Part shown: one piece after another, positions 10,175 through 18,180 of the stretch
Layout of the letters: each line of letters opens with the position of its first letter
Numbering within the stretch: position 1 is the stretch's first letter
Origin: Burkholderiales bacterium Ga0077547
GTDB taxonomy: Bacteria; Pseudomonadota; Gammaproteobacteria; Burkholderiales; Burkholderiaceae_C
Direction of reading: 5' to 3'
NCBI GenBank assembly: GCA_001464195.1
Contig: LNEY01000022.1
Span: forward strand, 1 to 64,000
DNA length: 64,000 nt
The notes under the pieces: generated by a model
What the model was told of the DNA's origin: nothing
The model's input: the letters and a program-made list of their open reading frames with translations, nothing else
The model's database searches: none
Translations under genes and position numbers: made by a program

Positions 10175-11212
10175 TCAGCGCCAGCCGGCGCGGTCGTAAA
10201 TGCGCTGAGCCTGCGCGGCGCTGGCGGCCAATTGGCCGATCGGCAGCGCGTCCGGCTTGAACGGGCCCAGTGCGTCGAGCGCAGGGTTCTTCACCGGCGC
10301 GCTCTTGACGACGGGCCATTCGTTGTTGCCATCGGCAAAGTAGACCTGCGCCGAGTCGCTGGCGAGGTATTCGAGAAACTGCCGCGCGGCGGCCGCGTTC
10401 GGTGCGTGCTTGGTGATGCCCGCACCCGAGACATTGATGTGCGCGCCCCAGGTCTTCTGGTTGGGCCAGACGATGCCCAGGGCCTGCACCACCTGCTGGT
10501 CTTCCGGCTTGGTCGAACGCATCAGGCGAGCGAGGTAATAACTGTTCGAAATCGCCACACCGCATTCGCCCGCGGCCACGGCCTTCAACTGGTCGGTGTC
10601 GCCACCCTTGGGCGTACGGGCGAAGTTCGCGACCAGGCCACGCGCCCAGGCCTCGGTCTTCGCCTCACCCTCGTGAGACAGCACGGCGGCACCCAGCGAC
10701 AGGTTGTAGGGGTGCGCGCCCGAGCGGACGCAGATCTGGTTTTTCAATCGCGGCAGCGCGAGGTCTTCATAGGTCTGTACCCACTCAGGGTTGACCGTGG
10801 CCTTGGCATAGACGATCACCCGTGCGCGCGTCGAGAACGCGGCCCAGTTCGGCGTGCGCAGTGCCGCAGGAATGCGCGCCTCGATCACCGACGACTTCAG
10901 CGGCTGGAACAGCCCTGCCTTGTCGGCGATCTCCAGCCGCGCGGCGTCGACAGTGATCAGCAGATCAGCCGGGCTGCTGGCGCCCTCGTTCTTGAGGCGC
11001 TCAAGCAGTTCCTCTTCCTTGCCATCGAGCCGGTTGATCTTGATGCCGGTCTGCTTGGTGAAGTTGGCATACAGCGCCTCATCGGTCTGATAGTGGCGCG
11101 CCGAGTAGATGTTGAGTTCGCCCTGCGCGTGCGCGAGCGAGGCACCCAACAAGGCAGACAGCGCACCAGCAGCGGCGATGCAGGCACCAAACATGGAGGG
11201 CAGACGGATCAT
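10175..11212 (-). CDS. fbpA: Iron(III)-binding periplasmic protein
   Basis: Periplasmic substrate-binding protein of 345 residues with a cleavable signal peptide (LLGASLAHA followed by QGELNIYSAR). The sequence fits class-C ferric-binding proteins: NIYSARHY at the start of the mature chain and the double tyrosine of NSYYLARL, which supplies phenolate iron ligands in this family. The gene is on the minus strand, divergent from ureE, with a Fur-box-like sequence 60-80 bp upstream of its start. Delivery to the FbpB/FbpC membrane complex is inferred from family and neighbourhood. Confidence 0.92.
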   Translation of the reverse strand: MIRLPSMFGACIAAAGALSALLGASLAHAQGELNIYSARHYQTDEALYANFTKQTGIKINRLDGKEEELLERLKNEGASSPADLLITVDAARLEIADKAGLFQPLKSSVIEARIPAALRTPNWAAFSTRARVIVYAKATVNPEWVQTYEDLALPRLKNQICVRSGAHPYNLSLGAAVLSHEGEAKTEAWARGLVANFARTPKGGDTDQLKAVAAGECGVAISNSYYLARLMRSTKPEDQQVVQALGIVWPNQKTWGAHINVSGAGITKHAPNAAAARQFLEYLASDSAQVYFADGNNEWPVVKSAPVKNPALDALGPFKPDALPIGQLAASAAQAQRIYDRAGWR

Positions 11213-11268
11213 GGACAGGCCTTGGTATGTCGGTCGTGGGTCGTGAGACTTGGAAAGTCAGGCAGAAC

Positions 11269-11293
11269 TGTATACGAAACCATTCTCATTAAC
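11269..11293 (-). promoter_or_regulatory. Fur-box-like operator with candidate -10 for fbpA
   Basis: On the minus strand the sequence reads GTTAATGAGAATGGTTTCGTATACA. AATGAGAATGGTTTC matches much of the Fur consensus AATGATAATCATTATC, and TATACA directly after it could be a -10 element, so Fur binding would block the fbpA promoter. The region is locally AT-rich in a GC-rich surrounding. It also lies in the shared upstream region of ureE. Confidence 0.55.
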
Positions 11294-11429
11294 ATTCCGT
11301 ATCTCCGCACAGCGGCCGGTGGCTTCGGCGCAGCGCCACTGGCCAAGATCCAGTGGCGTCGCTCTCGGCACTCGTGCCAGACTCGCGGCTGTATCAACTG
11401 CGACCGCTGCGCCGCTGGCGCCCACCGAC

Positions 11430-12107
11430 ATGTCCACCCTGCTGACCATCAACAAGCTCATCACCCAGGGGCGCGGACTGAGCCGCGTGCTGCTCGCCCG
11501 CGCCGCCACTGTCTCGCTCGACTGGGACGTGCGCCAGAAAAGCCGCTTCGATGCCACCGACTCGCAAGGCCGCGCGCTGGGCGTGTTCCTGCCGCGTGGT
11601 GCGGTGGTGCGCGGTGGCGATGTGCTGGTCGCCGAAGACGGCTCGCTGATCGCGGTTCAGGCCGCGGCGCAGCCGGTGCTGGTGGTCACGACCTGCAAAG
11701 AGCACGGATCGGCTTTCGACCTGGTGCGCGCGGCCTATCACCTGGGCAACCGCCACGTGCCGCTGGAGTTGAAGCCCGACCACCTGAAGCTCGAACCCGA
11801 CCATGTGCTGGCCGACCTGCTGCGCCAGATGCACCTGACCGTGACCGATGCACAGGCGCCGTTCGAGCCGGAAAGCGGCGCGTATGCGCCGGGCGCGACG
11901 GCCGGTGGGCACGACCATGGCCACAGCCAAACGCACGATCATGCGCATGACCACGGCCAAGCGCATGGGCATACGCACGGCCCGGGCTGCGGTCATGACC
12001 ACAGTCACGACCACGCGCCTGCGGCCCACGCCGCACCGAAGACCATCCCGATCCAGGGCGCTGCCGCGCCCCACGTCCACGGCCCGGGTTGCAAGCACGA
12101 CCACTGA
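11430..12107 (+). CDS. ureE: Urease accessory protein UreE (nickel chaperone)
   Basis: Nickel metallochaperone for urease assembly, 225 residues. The ATG at 11430 gives the family N-terminus ([11 protein letters not shown]); the track start at 11250 runs through the fbpA promoter. The peptide-binding and metal-binding domains occupy about residues 1-150 and include [18 protein letters not shown]. The last 75 residues are very His-rich (about twenty His), as expected for a nickel-storing tail. The stop overlaps the ureF start (TGATG). Confidence 0.96.
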   Translation: MSTLLTINKLITQGRGLSRVLLARAATVSLDWDVRQKSRFDATDSQGRALGVFLPRGAVVRGGDVLVAEDGSLIAVQAAAQPVLVVTTCKEHGSAFDLVRAAYHLGNRHVPLELKPDHLKLEPDHVLADLLRQMHLTVTDAQAPFEPESGAYAPGATAGGHDHGHSQTHDHAHDHGQAHGHTHGPGCGHDHSHDHAPAAHAAPKTIPIQGAAAPHVHGPGCKHDH

Positions 12108-12877
12108 TGAGCGCGCTGCGGGCGCGTCTCGGCGCGCGGTCACTTCAGCGCCGAACGCATCGGCGGCCGGTGGCCCAGGCGCCGAACCTGACGCCCGCCT
12201 CGCTGCTGCAGCTGATCTGGCTGGCTTCGCCCGCGTTGCCGGTGGGCGGGTTCAGCTACTCCGAGGTGCTGGAAGCCGCAGTGAACGCCGGACTGACCAC
12301 GACCGAGCCCGACACCAGCCGCTGGCTGCTGGATCAGTTGCACCTGGGTTTGGCGCGCAGCGACCTGGCGCTGGTGGCGCGTGCCCATGGCGCCTGGCAG
12401 CGCGGCGATGTGCCAGAGGCGGCGGCCCTCAACACCTGGGTGCTGACCACGCGCGAAAGCCACGAGCTGCGCCAGCAGACCGAGCAGATGGGCCGCTCGC
12501 TGGTCGAGTGGATGAAGAACCGGCCGCTCGACGCACGCCACGCCGAGCCGCTGCAGGCGCTGGCCGCGCTGCGCCCGGCGCCGACCTGGCCCGTGGCCTT
12601 CGCGCTCGCCGCGTGGCAGACCGGCGCGCCTTGCCGCGACACGCTGCTGTGCTTCGCGTTCGGCTGGGCCGAGAACATGGTGCAGGCGGCGCTGAAATCG
12701 GTGCCGCTGGGCCAGCTGGCCGGGCAGCGCCTGCTGAGCGCGCTGGCCGCCGAGATCCCCGACGCCGTCGAGGCCGCGATGCGGCTTGGCGACGCCGAAC
12801 GGCAGGTGTGCACACCGATGCTGGCCATCTTGTCGGCGCAGCACGAAACCCAGTACTCGCGGCTGTTCAGGTCCTGA
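12107..12877 (+). CDS. ureF: Urease accessory protein UreF
   Basis: Assembly factor of the UreDFG activation complex, 256 residues. The start at 12107 overlaps the ureE stop by one base. Characteristic segments are [19 protein letters not shown] near the N-terminus, [15 protein letters not shown] and [22 protein letters not shown]. The first 35 residues are Arg-rich and variable. It is followed 43 bp later by ureG. No ureD gene, which encodes the third member of the complex, is visible in the window. Confidence 0.95.
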   Translation: MSALRARLGARSLQRRTHRRPVAQAPNLTPASLLQLIWLASPALPVGGFSYSEVLEAAVNAGLTTTEPDTSRWLLDQLHLGLARSDLALVARAHGAWQRGDVPEAAALNTWVLTTRESHELRQQTEQMGRSLVEWMKNRPLDARHAEPLQALAALRPAPTWPVAFALAAWQTGAPCRDTLLCFAFGWAENMVQAALKSVPLGQLAGQRLLSALAAEIPDAVEAAMRLGDAERQVCTPMLAILSAQHETQYSRLFRS

Positions 12878-12920
12878 ACTTGCAGCGCCCGGCCTACCTT
12901 TCCACACCCCGCACCCCACC

Positions 12921-13586
12921 ATGACCGCACTGCACACCATCCCCCACCGCACCAAGAAACTGCCCCCGTTGCGCGTGGGCGTGGGCGGCCCCGTGGGCTC
13001 GGGCAAGACCACGCTGGTCGAAATGCTCTGCAAGACCATGCGCGAGCAGTACGACCTGGTGGTGGTGACCAACGACATCTACACCAAGGAAGACCAGCGC
13101 CTGCTGACGGTCGCCGGCGCGCTGTCGGCCGACCGGATCATGGGCGTGGAAACCGGTGGCTGCCCGCACACCGCCATCCGCGAAGACGCGTCGATCAACC
13201 TCGAAGCGGTCGACCGCATGCTGGAGAAATTCCCCGACGCCGACATCGTGTTCATCGAGTCGGGCGGCGACAACCTGGCCGCCACCTTCAGCCCCGAGCT
13301 GAGCGACCTGACGATCTACGTGATCGACGTGGCCGCCGGCGAAAAGATTCCACGCAAAGGCGGGCCCGGCATCACGAAGAGCGACCTGTTCGTCATCAAC
13401 AAGATCGACCTGGCCCCCTACGTGGGCGCCAACCTCGACGTGATGCAAGCCGACACCACCCGCATGCGCACCACCCCCCAGGGCCTGCGCCCCTTCGTCA
13501 TGACCAACCTGAAAACCCATCACGGCCTGGACGACGTGATCCGCTTCATCGAGCGCAAGGGGATGTTGGTGGGGGCGGCGGGGTGA
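12921..13586 (+). CDS. ureG: Urease accessory GTPase UreG
   Basis: SIMIBI-class GTPase that powers nickel insertion into urease, 221 residues. It has the P-loop GPVGSGKTT, the metal-binding GGCPHT motif with the conserved Cys-Pro-His, the [15 protein letters not shown] segment and the NKIDL specificity motif. The start at 12921 gives the usual short N-terminus. It is the last gene of the urease accessory block. GC content and codon use drop immediately after its stop. Confidence 0.97.
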   Translation: MTALHTIPHRTKKLPPLRVGVGGPVGSGKTTLVEMLCKTMREQYDLVVVTNDIYTKEDQRLLTVAGALSADRIMGVETGGCPHTAIREDASINLEAVDRMLEKFPDADIVFIESGGDNLAATFSPELSDLTIYVIDVAAGEKIPRKGGPGITKSDLFVINKIDLAPYVGANLDVMQADTTRMRTTPQGLRPFVMTNLKTHHGLDDVIRFIERKGMLVGAAG

Positions 13587-13826
13587 CAGCGGCTGGTGGC
13601 GTGCAGCTTTCAGATATGCAGCACAGCGCCGACCAGATGTAACAAAGTCCGAATTTGTCCGAAAAATCAGTACCGTTCCGCATCCGCCTCTTTCAGAGAA
13701 AACGACGATGCCACAAGCACTTGAGCGCGAATCGGTCGACGGTATGAGGGAGAGGGCGCCAATGTTAGGGCGCAGTTCCTGTCTCCCTACAACACGTTGG
13801 GCATCTTCAACAAACAATCGTCACAT

Positions 13827-14405
13827 ATGAATACAGCTACTGACACCCCTCCGACAAAGCTTGGAACTTTTCCGTACGTGATAGGAGGCATGTCATTCAT
13901 TCCGTTGATCGGCGTGGCCTTCGGTCTTGTCGCAGTTGTTTGGGGACTCCGCACAAAAAAAGCTGGAGGAAAGCGTCTGGCGGGTATTGGCGCAGGAGGC
14001 ATCGGATTCACTTTTGTGCTGTATGGATCGCTGTTCTACTTCGGCATGGAGCAGCGTGGTGGCGTGTATGAGGAGCTGCGCGTTAACCTCGCTCAAACAA
14101 CCATCAATTCGTTGGTGCCATCGATTGAGTTCTACAAGACACAGAACGGGCAGTACCCGGAATCACTCAAATCGCTCCAAGAATCTCTTCCGAAGGAAAG
14201 CTTTGTCTCGGTCTTCGATCCGACCGTTATAGGGATCCAAGAGCAACCGAAGTACTTCTATTACGAACGTGTTGGCGCTGACCACTACTACCTGCGAGGC
14301 GTCGGGCAAGATGGCAAACCATTCAGCGCCGACGATGTCATACCTCAGATCGCCGCTACACCTGCCAGCAAAATTGGCTTGCTCCTTGAACACGCGGACA
14401 AGTGA
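13827..14405 (+). CDS. Membrane-anchored pseudopilin-like hypothetical protein, possible integron cassette gene
   Basis: No confident family name. The 192-residue product has two membrane segments near the N-terminus (IGGMSFIPLIGVAFGLVAVVWGL and a second after AGIGAGGIG, like small DUF4190-type proteins). The soluble C-terminal half resembles GspG-type pseudopilin C-domains: SIEFYKTQNGQYPESLKSL and KYFYYERVGADHYYLRGVGQDGKPFSADD. I prefer ATG 13827 over the TTG at 13797. Base composition and codon use (many AT-ending codons) differ from all neighbours. An attC-like site starts 8 bp after the stop, as in integron gene cassettes. The 240 bp upstream hold no recognisable gene. Confidence 0.65.
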   Translation: MNTATDTPPTKLGTFPYVIGGMSFIPLIGVAFGLVAVVWGLRTKKAGGKRLAGIGAGGIGFTFVLYGSLFYFGMEQRGGVYEELRVNLAQTTINSLVPSIEFYKTQNGQYPESLKSLQESLPKESFVSVFDPTVIGIQEQPKYFYYERVGADHYYLRGVGQDGKPFSADDVIPQIAATPASKIGLLLEHADK

Positions 14406-14412
14406 ACCAGAC

Positions 14413-14484
14413 GCGTAACCCCTCCGTGGAGCCGACTCTCCAAGAGCTTCGCTCTCTCCGAGCGGCTCACGTCGAACGCTAAAC
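14413..14484 (+). other. attC-like integron recombination site (degenerate)
   Basis: The 72-bp site runs from GCGTAAC (inverse core, consensus RYYYAAC) to GCTAAAC (core, consensus GTTRRRY, one base off at the crossover triplet). Its arms read GTGGAGCCGACTC and GAGCGGCTCAC and pair perfectly if one G and one A of the left arm are looped out with six bases between them. That is the two extrahelical-base signature of attC sites such as the aadA type (GTTCAAGCCGA). The distance from the right arm to the core (15 bases) also matches. The hairpin tip is AGAGC-TTC-GCTCT. No integrase is seen nearby. Confidence 0.5.
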
Positions 14485-14503
14485 GGCACCGCCCTCCCGG
14501 CTC

Positions 14504-14758
14504 TCAGTAGTGATATCGCAGCTGCCCGATCTGCAGCGCGGCGCCTTCGACCCGGTAGACCATCCGGTGCTCGTCGGTGATCCTGCGAGACCAGAACCCG
14601 GCGAGCGCATGTTTCAACGGTTCTGGCTTCCCCACACCAGAGAAGGGATCACGCTTCACTTCCTGGATCAGCTTGTTGATGCGCTCAACCATCTTGCGAT
14701 CCTGCTTCTGCCAATACAGGTAGTCGTCCCAAGCCTCATCCGAGAAGACCAGCTTCAC
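14504..14758 (-). CDS. yoeB: YoeB-family mRNA interferase toxin
   Basis: Toxin of a type II toxin-antitoxin pair, 84 residues, the size of E. coli YoeB. It belongs to the RelE fold and cleaves mRNA at the ribosome. The family pattern is clear: WDDYLYWQ at the start, KPEPLKHALAGFWSRRITDEHRMVYR in the centre with the catalytic glutamate and arginine, and the C-terminal RYHY carrying the catalytic histidine and tyrosine. The start overlaps the antitoxin stop by four bases, so the two are translationally coupled. Confidence 0.93.
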   Translation of the reverse strand: MKLVFSDEAWDDYLYWQKQDRKMVERINKLIQEVKRDPFSGVGKPEPLKHALAGFWSRRITDEHRMVYRVEGAALQIGQLRYHY

Positions 14759-15006
14759 TCGGCCAACTCGCGAACCTCGCCCCTGCCTTCCACAAGCTGG
14801 GTGACCGCAGCAAGCAGCCGCTTGGCGTTCGCTGGGCTCCGAAGCAGGTAGGCTGTTTCTTCCAGGGCCTTGAAGTCATCGAGCGACACCATGACCACCG
14901 ACTGTTCGCCATTGCGGGTGATGATGATCGGCTCATGGTCCTCGCAGACCCTGTCCATGGTCTTGGCCAGGTTCGCTCGGGCAGCACTGTAGGTGATTGC
15001 GTCCAT
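14755..15006 (-). CDS. yefM: YefM-family antitoxin
   Basis: Antitoxin of 83 residues with a Phd/YefM DNA-binding N-terminal domain (MDAITYSAARANLAKTMDRV, then PIIITRNGEQSVVMVSLDDFKALEET) and a C-terminal tail that would wrap YoeB. I start at ATG 15006, seven bases after AAGGAGCC; the track start at 15051 reads through the operator. It is transcribed before yoeB and should repress its own promoter, where TGTACG repeats are present. Confidence 0.93.
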   Translation of the reverse strand: MDAITYSAARANLAKTMDRVCEDHEPIIITRNGEQSVVMVSLDDFKALEETAYLLRSPANAKRLLAAVTQLVEGRGEVRELAE

Positions 15007-15018
15007 GGGTGGCTCCTT

Positions 15019-15040
15019 TGTACGTTTTATTGTACGTACA
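15019..15040 (-). promoter_or_regulatory. Palindromic operator/promoter of yefM-yoeB
   Basis: The plus strand reads TGTACGTTTTATTGTACGTACA. It contains TGTACG twice, 12 bp apart, and the second copy lies in the perfect palindrome TGTACGTACA. The E. coli yefM-yoeB operator is built from palindromes with a TGTACA core, so this is a likely YefM binding site. On the minus strand TACAAT within it could be a -10 element. Confidence 0.6.
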
Positions 15041-15063
15041 TGACCATACAAATGCCGTGTCCT

Positions 15064-15192
15064 GAGCGCTGCGGCGGGCCGCTGTGTGGAGTGAAGTTAA
15101 GGAGGAGGGCCGGAGCAACTCAGGCCGAAGCGGATGACTGGCGAACCGGCCCGGGGGACATGAACGCAACACAGCGGCCCGCCGCAGCGCTC
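15064..15192. repeat. Palindromic intergenic repeat, copy B (129 bp)
   Basis: GAGCGCTGCGGCGGGCCGCTGTG at 15064-15086 is repeated as its exact reverse complement at 15170-15192: a perfect 23-bp terminal inverted repeat enclosing 83 bp. The interior is about 80% the same as the inverted copy A1, with the ends nearly identical (TGGAGTGAAGT near the left, GGGGGACATGAACGCAA at the right). It sits alone between psd and the toxin-antitoxin promoter, in opposite orientation to A1. Confidence 0.88.
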
Positions 15193-15215
15193 ACGAACCG
15201 CGAGAACGCAAAAAC

Positions 15216-16055
15216 TCAGGCAGCCATCACCTCACCCATGCGGATCGCCCCACCCGGCGCCCACCCAGCGTTGAACGACAACGGCCCCGGCGGAAACAGC
15301 ATCACCACGGTCGAGCCGAGCAGAAAGCGCCCCATCTCCTCGCCACGCGCCAGACTGACATCGCCCGGCGCGTAATTCCATTCGCGCAACTCACCTGACC
15401 GCGGCGGGTTGACCACGCCATGCCAGGTGGTGGCCATGCTGCCAACGATGGTGGCGCCCACCAGCACCATCACGAACGGCCCGGCATCGCCATCGAACAC
15501 GCACACCACCCGCTCGTTGCGCGCAAACAGCCCGGGCACGCCGCGCGCGGTGGTCGGGTTCACCGAAAACAGCTCACCAGGCACATGGATCATGCGCCGC
15601 AGCCTGCCGGCCGCAGGCATGTGGATGCGGTGGTAATCGCGCGGGCTCAGGTACAGCGTGGCGAAGTGGCCCCCGTGGAATTCACGAGCCAGCGCAGCGT
15701 CACCGCCCACCAGCGCGGTCGCGGTGTAGTGGTGTCCCTTGGCCTGCAACAGCCGCTCCCCATCCAGCGGGCCGACCTGGCTGATCGCGCCATCGACCGG
15801 ACACAGCCACCGCGCGTCGGCCAGCGGGCGGGCACCGGGCTTCAGCGCGCGGGTGAAGAACGCATTGAAGCTCGGGTACTGCGCGATGTCGGGCTCGGCC
15901 GCCTCGGCCATGTTCACGCCATAGCGGCCGACGAACCAGCGGATCAACCGCGTCGTCCACTCGCCGGCTTCGGCACTGGCAATGCGCCCAGCCAGCGCAG
16001 TGAGGGCCTGCTGGGGAAGCAGGTATTGCGGCAGCACCGCCAGGCGATCGGACAT
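15216..16055 (-). CDS. psd: Phosphatidylserine decarboxylase proenzyme
   Basis: Inner-membrane enzyme converting phosphatidylserine to phosphatidylethanolamine. The 279-residue proenzyme shows the catalytic aspartate region CPVDGAIS, the histidine motif SPRDYHRIHMP and the self-cleavage motif LGST near the C-terminus (FLLGSTVVMLFPPG), whose serine becomes the pyruvoyl group of the small alpha chain. It has the length of proteobacterial Psd. It ends 24 bp before repeat copy B and is followed upstream by sppA on the same strand. Confidence 0.97.
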   Translation of the reverse strand: MSDRLAVLPQYLLPQQALTALAGRIASAEAGEWTTRLIRWFVGRYGVNMAEAAEPDIAQYPSFNAFFTRALKPGARPLADARWLCPVDGAISQVGPLDGERLLQAKGHHYTATALVGGDAALAREFHGGHFATLYLSPRDYHRIHMPAAGRLRRMIHVPGELFSVNPTTARGVPGLFARNERVVCVFDGDAGPFVMVLVGATIVGSMATTWHGVVNPPRSGELREWNYAPGDVSLARGEEMGRFLLGSTVVMLFPPGPLSFNAGWAPGGAIRMGEVMAA

Positions 16056-16094
16056 CGATGAAGAAGAAAAAGGGGAAACGAGAGGCGCCGAAGC

Positions 16095-17075
16095 TCAGTG
16101 AATGTGGCCGAGGCTGCTCAAGGCTCGGATCGCGCCCGCACCGATCGACGCGCCGAAGCGCTTGGCCAGCCGCTCGGCCACGTTTTCCTTCGGTGTGTAG
16201 TCGATGATCTCTTCGGCGCGCACCACCTCGCGCGCCACATAGTCGAGGCTACCCAGGTGGTCGGCCAGGCCGAGCTTGATGGCTTCTTCGCCGTTCCAGA
16301 ACAGGCCGGAGAAGGTATCCGGCGTTTCTTTCAGCCGGGCGCCACGGCCTTCCTTCACCACCGCGATGAACTGCCGGTGGATCTGGTCCAGCGTGGCCTG
16401 CAGGTAAGCGCGCTGCGGGTCGGTGAGCGGCGAGAACGGGTCTCCGATGCCCTTGTTCGCGCCAGCCGTCAAAAGGCGCCGCTCGATGCCGTACTTCTCC
16501 ATCACCCCGTTGAAGCCGAAGCTGTCCATCAGCACGCCGATCGAGCCGACGACGCTGGCCTTGTCGGTGTAGATGTCGTCAGCCGCGGCAGCGATGTAGT
16601 AGGCCCCCGAAGCGCACACCTCCTCGACCACCGCGTAGACCTTCTTGTTGTGGAGGGCCTTCAGGCGCTTGATCTCGTCGTAGACGATGCCGGCCTGCAC
16701 CGGGCTGCCGCCGGGTGAATTGATGCGCAGCACCACCGCCTGTGCGCCGTCGTCCTCGAAGGCATTCTGCAGTGCGGACACCAGCAACTCTGCGCTGGCT
16801 TCGGTGTCGGCGGCGATCTCGCCGCGCACCTCCACCAGCGCGGTGTGCGGGCCGGCGGGCGGGCTCGCATGCAGGCGGTCGCTGAGGAATGTCCATGCCA
16901 GCCCGGCGAAGACCACCAGCCAGAGCATGCGGAAGATCATGCGCCAGCGGCGCTCGCTGCGCCGGTCCTGCAGATACAGGCGAACGAGCTGTTCCGCAGC
17001 GCTGTCCCAGCCGCTGCGTGAAGGCGGGCCCAAGGTGGGGGCACGCGAGGCAGACACGTCGTCGTCGGAACTCAT
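16095..17075 (-). CDS. sppA: S49-family signal peptide peptidase (SppA/SohB type)
   Basis: Membrane-anchored serine protease of 326 residues that degrades cleaved signal peptides and membrane fragments. It has one N-terminal membrane segment (MIFRMLWLVVFAGLAWTFL) and a single S49 domain. The nucleophile is the serine of VCASGAYYIA and the general base is probably the lysine of GANKGIGD, 52 residues later, the same spacing as Ser147/Lys199 of the short Bacillus SppA. I start at 17075 (MSSDDD), which overlaps the Rieske gene by 4 bp; the track start at 17336 is an extension into that gene. Confidence 0.92.
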   Translation of the reverse strand: MSSDDDVSASRAPTLGPPSRSGWDSAAEQLVRLYLQDRRSERRWRMIFRMLWLVVFAGLAWTFLSDRLHASPPAGPHTALVEVRGEIAADTEASAELLVSALQNAFEDDGAQAVVLRINSPGGSPVQAGIVYDEIKRLKALHNKKVYAVVEEVCASGAYYIAAAADDIYTDKASVVGSIGVLMDSFGFNGVMEKYGIERRLLTAGANKGIGDPFSPLTDPQRAYLQATLDQIHRQFIAVVKEGRGARLKETPDTFSGLFWNGEEAIKLGLADHLGSLDYVAREVVRAEEIIDYTPKENVAERLAKRFGASIGAGAIRALSSLGHIH

Positions 17076-17497
17076 GGGGGGCTTTCTTCGGTGCCGTCGT
17101 CGCGAGGCAACGCGACCGGCATGGGCTTGATGTCTGAAGAAGGATACCAATACACCTGCGCGTCGCGCTCCTCGACGCGCAGCGCGGTGAGGCGCGCGCC
17201 CACGCATGGCCCGCCCACACAACGCCCGTTGAGCGGGTCGTAGGTGGCACCGTGGATCGAGCAGATGATCGCCTCGCGGTCGCGGTCGAGGAACTTGCCT
17301 TCCTGCCAGTCCATCTCGGTGGGCACGTGGGCGCACTGATTCAGGTAGGCCACCACCCGGCCTTCAAAGCGCATCACGAAGGCACCCACCTTGCGGCGCC
17401 ATTGCTGCACCTCGAAGACCACCGCGTCGCCGCGCTCGATCAGCGCATCAGAGGCACACAGCAGCACGGGCTCGATGGCCGGATCGATCGCAGGCAT
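17072..17497 (-). CDS. Rieske [2Fe-2S] domain protein
   Basis: A 141-residue single-domain Rieske protein. The cluster ligands are CAH in LNQCAHVP and CSIHG in IICSIHGATYDP, followed by NGRCVGGPC. There is no membrane anchor or signal peptide, so it is a cytoplasmic ferredoxin-like electron carrier or assembly factor rather than a bc1 subunit. Its stop overlaps the sppA start by 4 bp, and this sppA-Rieske-HAD-rluC order is common in betaproteobacteria. The electron partner is unknown. Confidence 0.9.
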   Translation of the reverse strand: MPAIDPAIEPVLLCASDALIERGDAVVFEVQQWRRKVGAFVMRFEGRVVAYLNQCAHVPTEMDWQEGKFLDRDREAIICSIHGATYDPLNGRCVGGPCVGARLTALRVEERDAQVYWYPSSDIKPMPVALPRDDGTEESPP

Positions 17498-17517
17498 GGG
17501 GGCTGAAGCAGCGCGTG

Positions 17518-18180
17518 TCAGGCCGACTGCGCCAGCCAGTCGTCGAGTTCTGACACCGAGTGAACGATGTGCAGCGGCTCGAACGCCGCGAACGACGCCG
17601 GCTCGTGGGCCCCATAGCTGACGCCCACACTGGGTACGCCGGCGAGCTTGGCCATCTGCAGATCGTGCGTGGTGTCACCGATCATCAGCGTGCGCTCGGG
17701 CGAGATGCCCACCTCGGCCATCAGTTCCTGCAGCATTTGCGGATGCGGCTTCGAGCGGGTTTCATCGGCGGTGCGGGTGGCGTCGAAGAGCCCCTTCAGC
17801 TGCTCGGTGTGCAACACCTCGTCCAGGCCGCGCCGGGTCTTGCCGGTCGCGATGCCCAGACTGTGCTGCCGCTCCCTCAGCGCATGCAGCATCGGCAATG
17901 TGCCCTCGAACAGGCTCAAGTCGTTCTGCCGGGTCATGTAGTGGTGCTTGTAGCGGGCACTCAGCTCCGGGTAGCGCTCAGGCGCCAGGCCCGGCGCGGC
18001 GTGCTGCAAGGCTTCGGTGAGGCCCATGCCGATCACATAGCTCGCGTCCTGCACGCTGGGCACCGGCAGCGCCAGATCGGCGCACGAGGCTTGGATGCAG
18101 CGGGCGATGAAGGCGGTCGAGTCGTAAAGCGTGCCGTCCCAGTCGAAGACGATCAAATCAAAACGGCGCGGTCGGTTCAT
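17518..18180 (-). CDS. HAD-family phosphatase (Gph/phosphoglycolate phosphatase-like)
   Basis: Hydrolase of 220 residues in the HAD subfamily with an alpha-helical cap. Motif I is FDWDGTLYDS with the nucleophilic aspartate, motif II is the threonine of GIATGKTRRG, and motif IV is MIGDTTHDLQMA. The start at 18180 (MNRPRRFD) overlaps the rluC stop by 4 bp. The gene next to rluC in related bacteria is usually annotated as a phosphoglycolate phosphatase-like HAD; the true substrate cannot be read from sequence. Confidence 0.92.
   Translation of the reverse strand: MNRPRRFDLIVFDWDGTLYDSTAFIARCIQASCADLALPVPSVQDASYVIGMGLTEALQHAAPGLAPERYPELSARYKHHYMTRQNDLSLFEGTLPMLHALRERQHSLGIATGKTRRGLDEVLHTEQLKGLFDATRTADETRSKPHPQMLQELMAEVGISPERTLMIGDTTHDLQMAKLAGVPSVGVSYGAHEPASFAAFEPLHIVHSVSELDDWLAQSA

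Noticed and set aside
13741-13802. Possible second attC ahead of the orphan gene (core-like GTTGGGC at 13796 and GGGAGA/TCTCCC arms)
   Set aside because: GTTGGGC fits the core consensus, but there is no matching inverse core at a proper distance and no two-bulge arm structure; kept as unproven.
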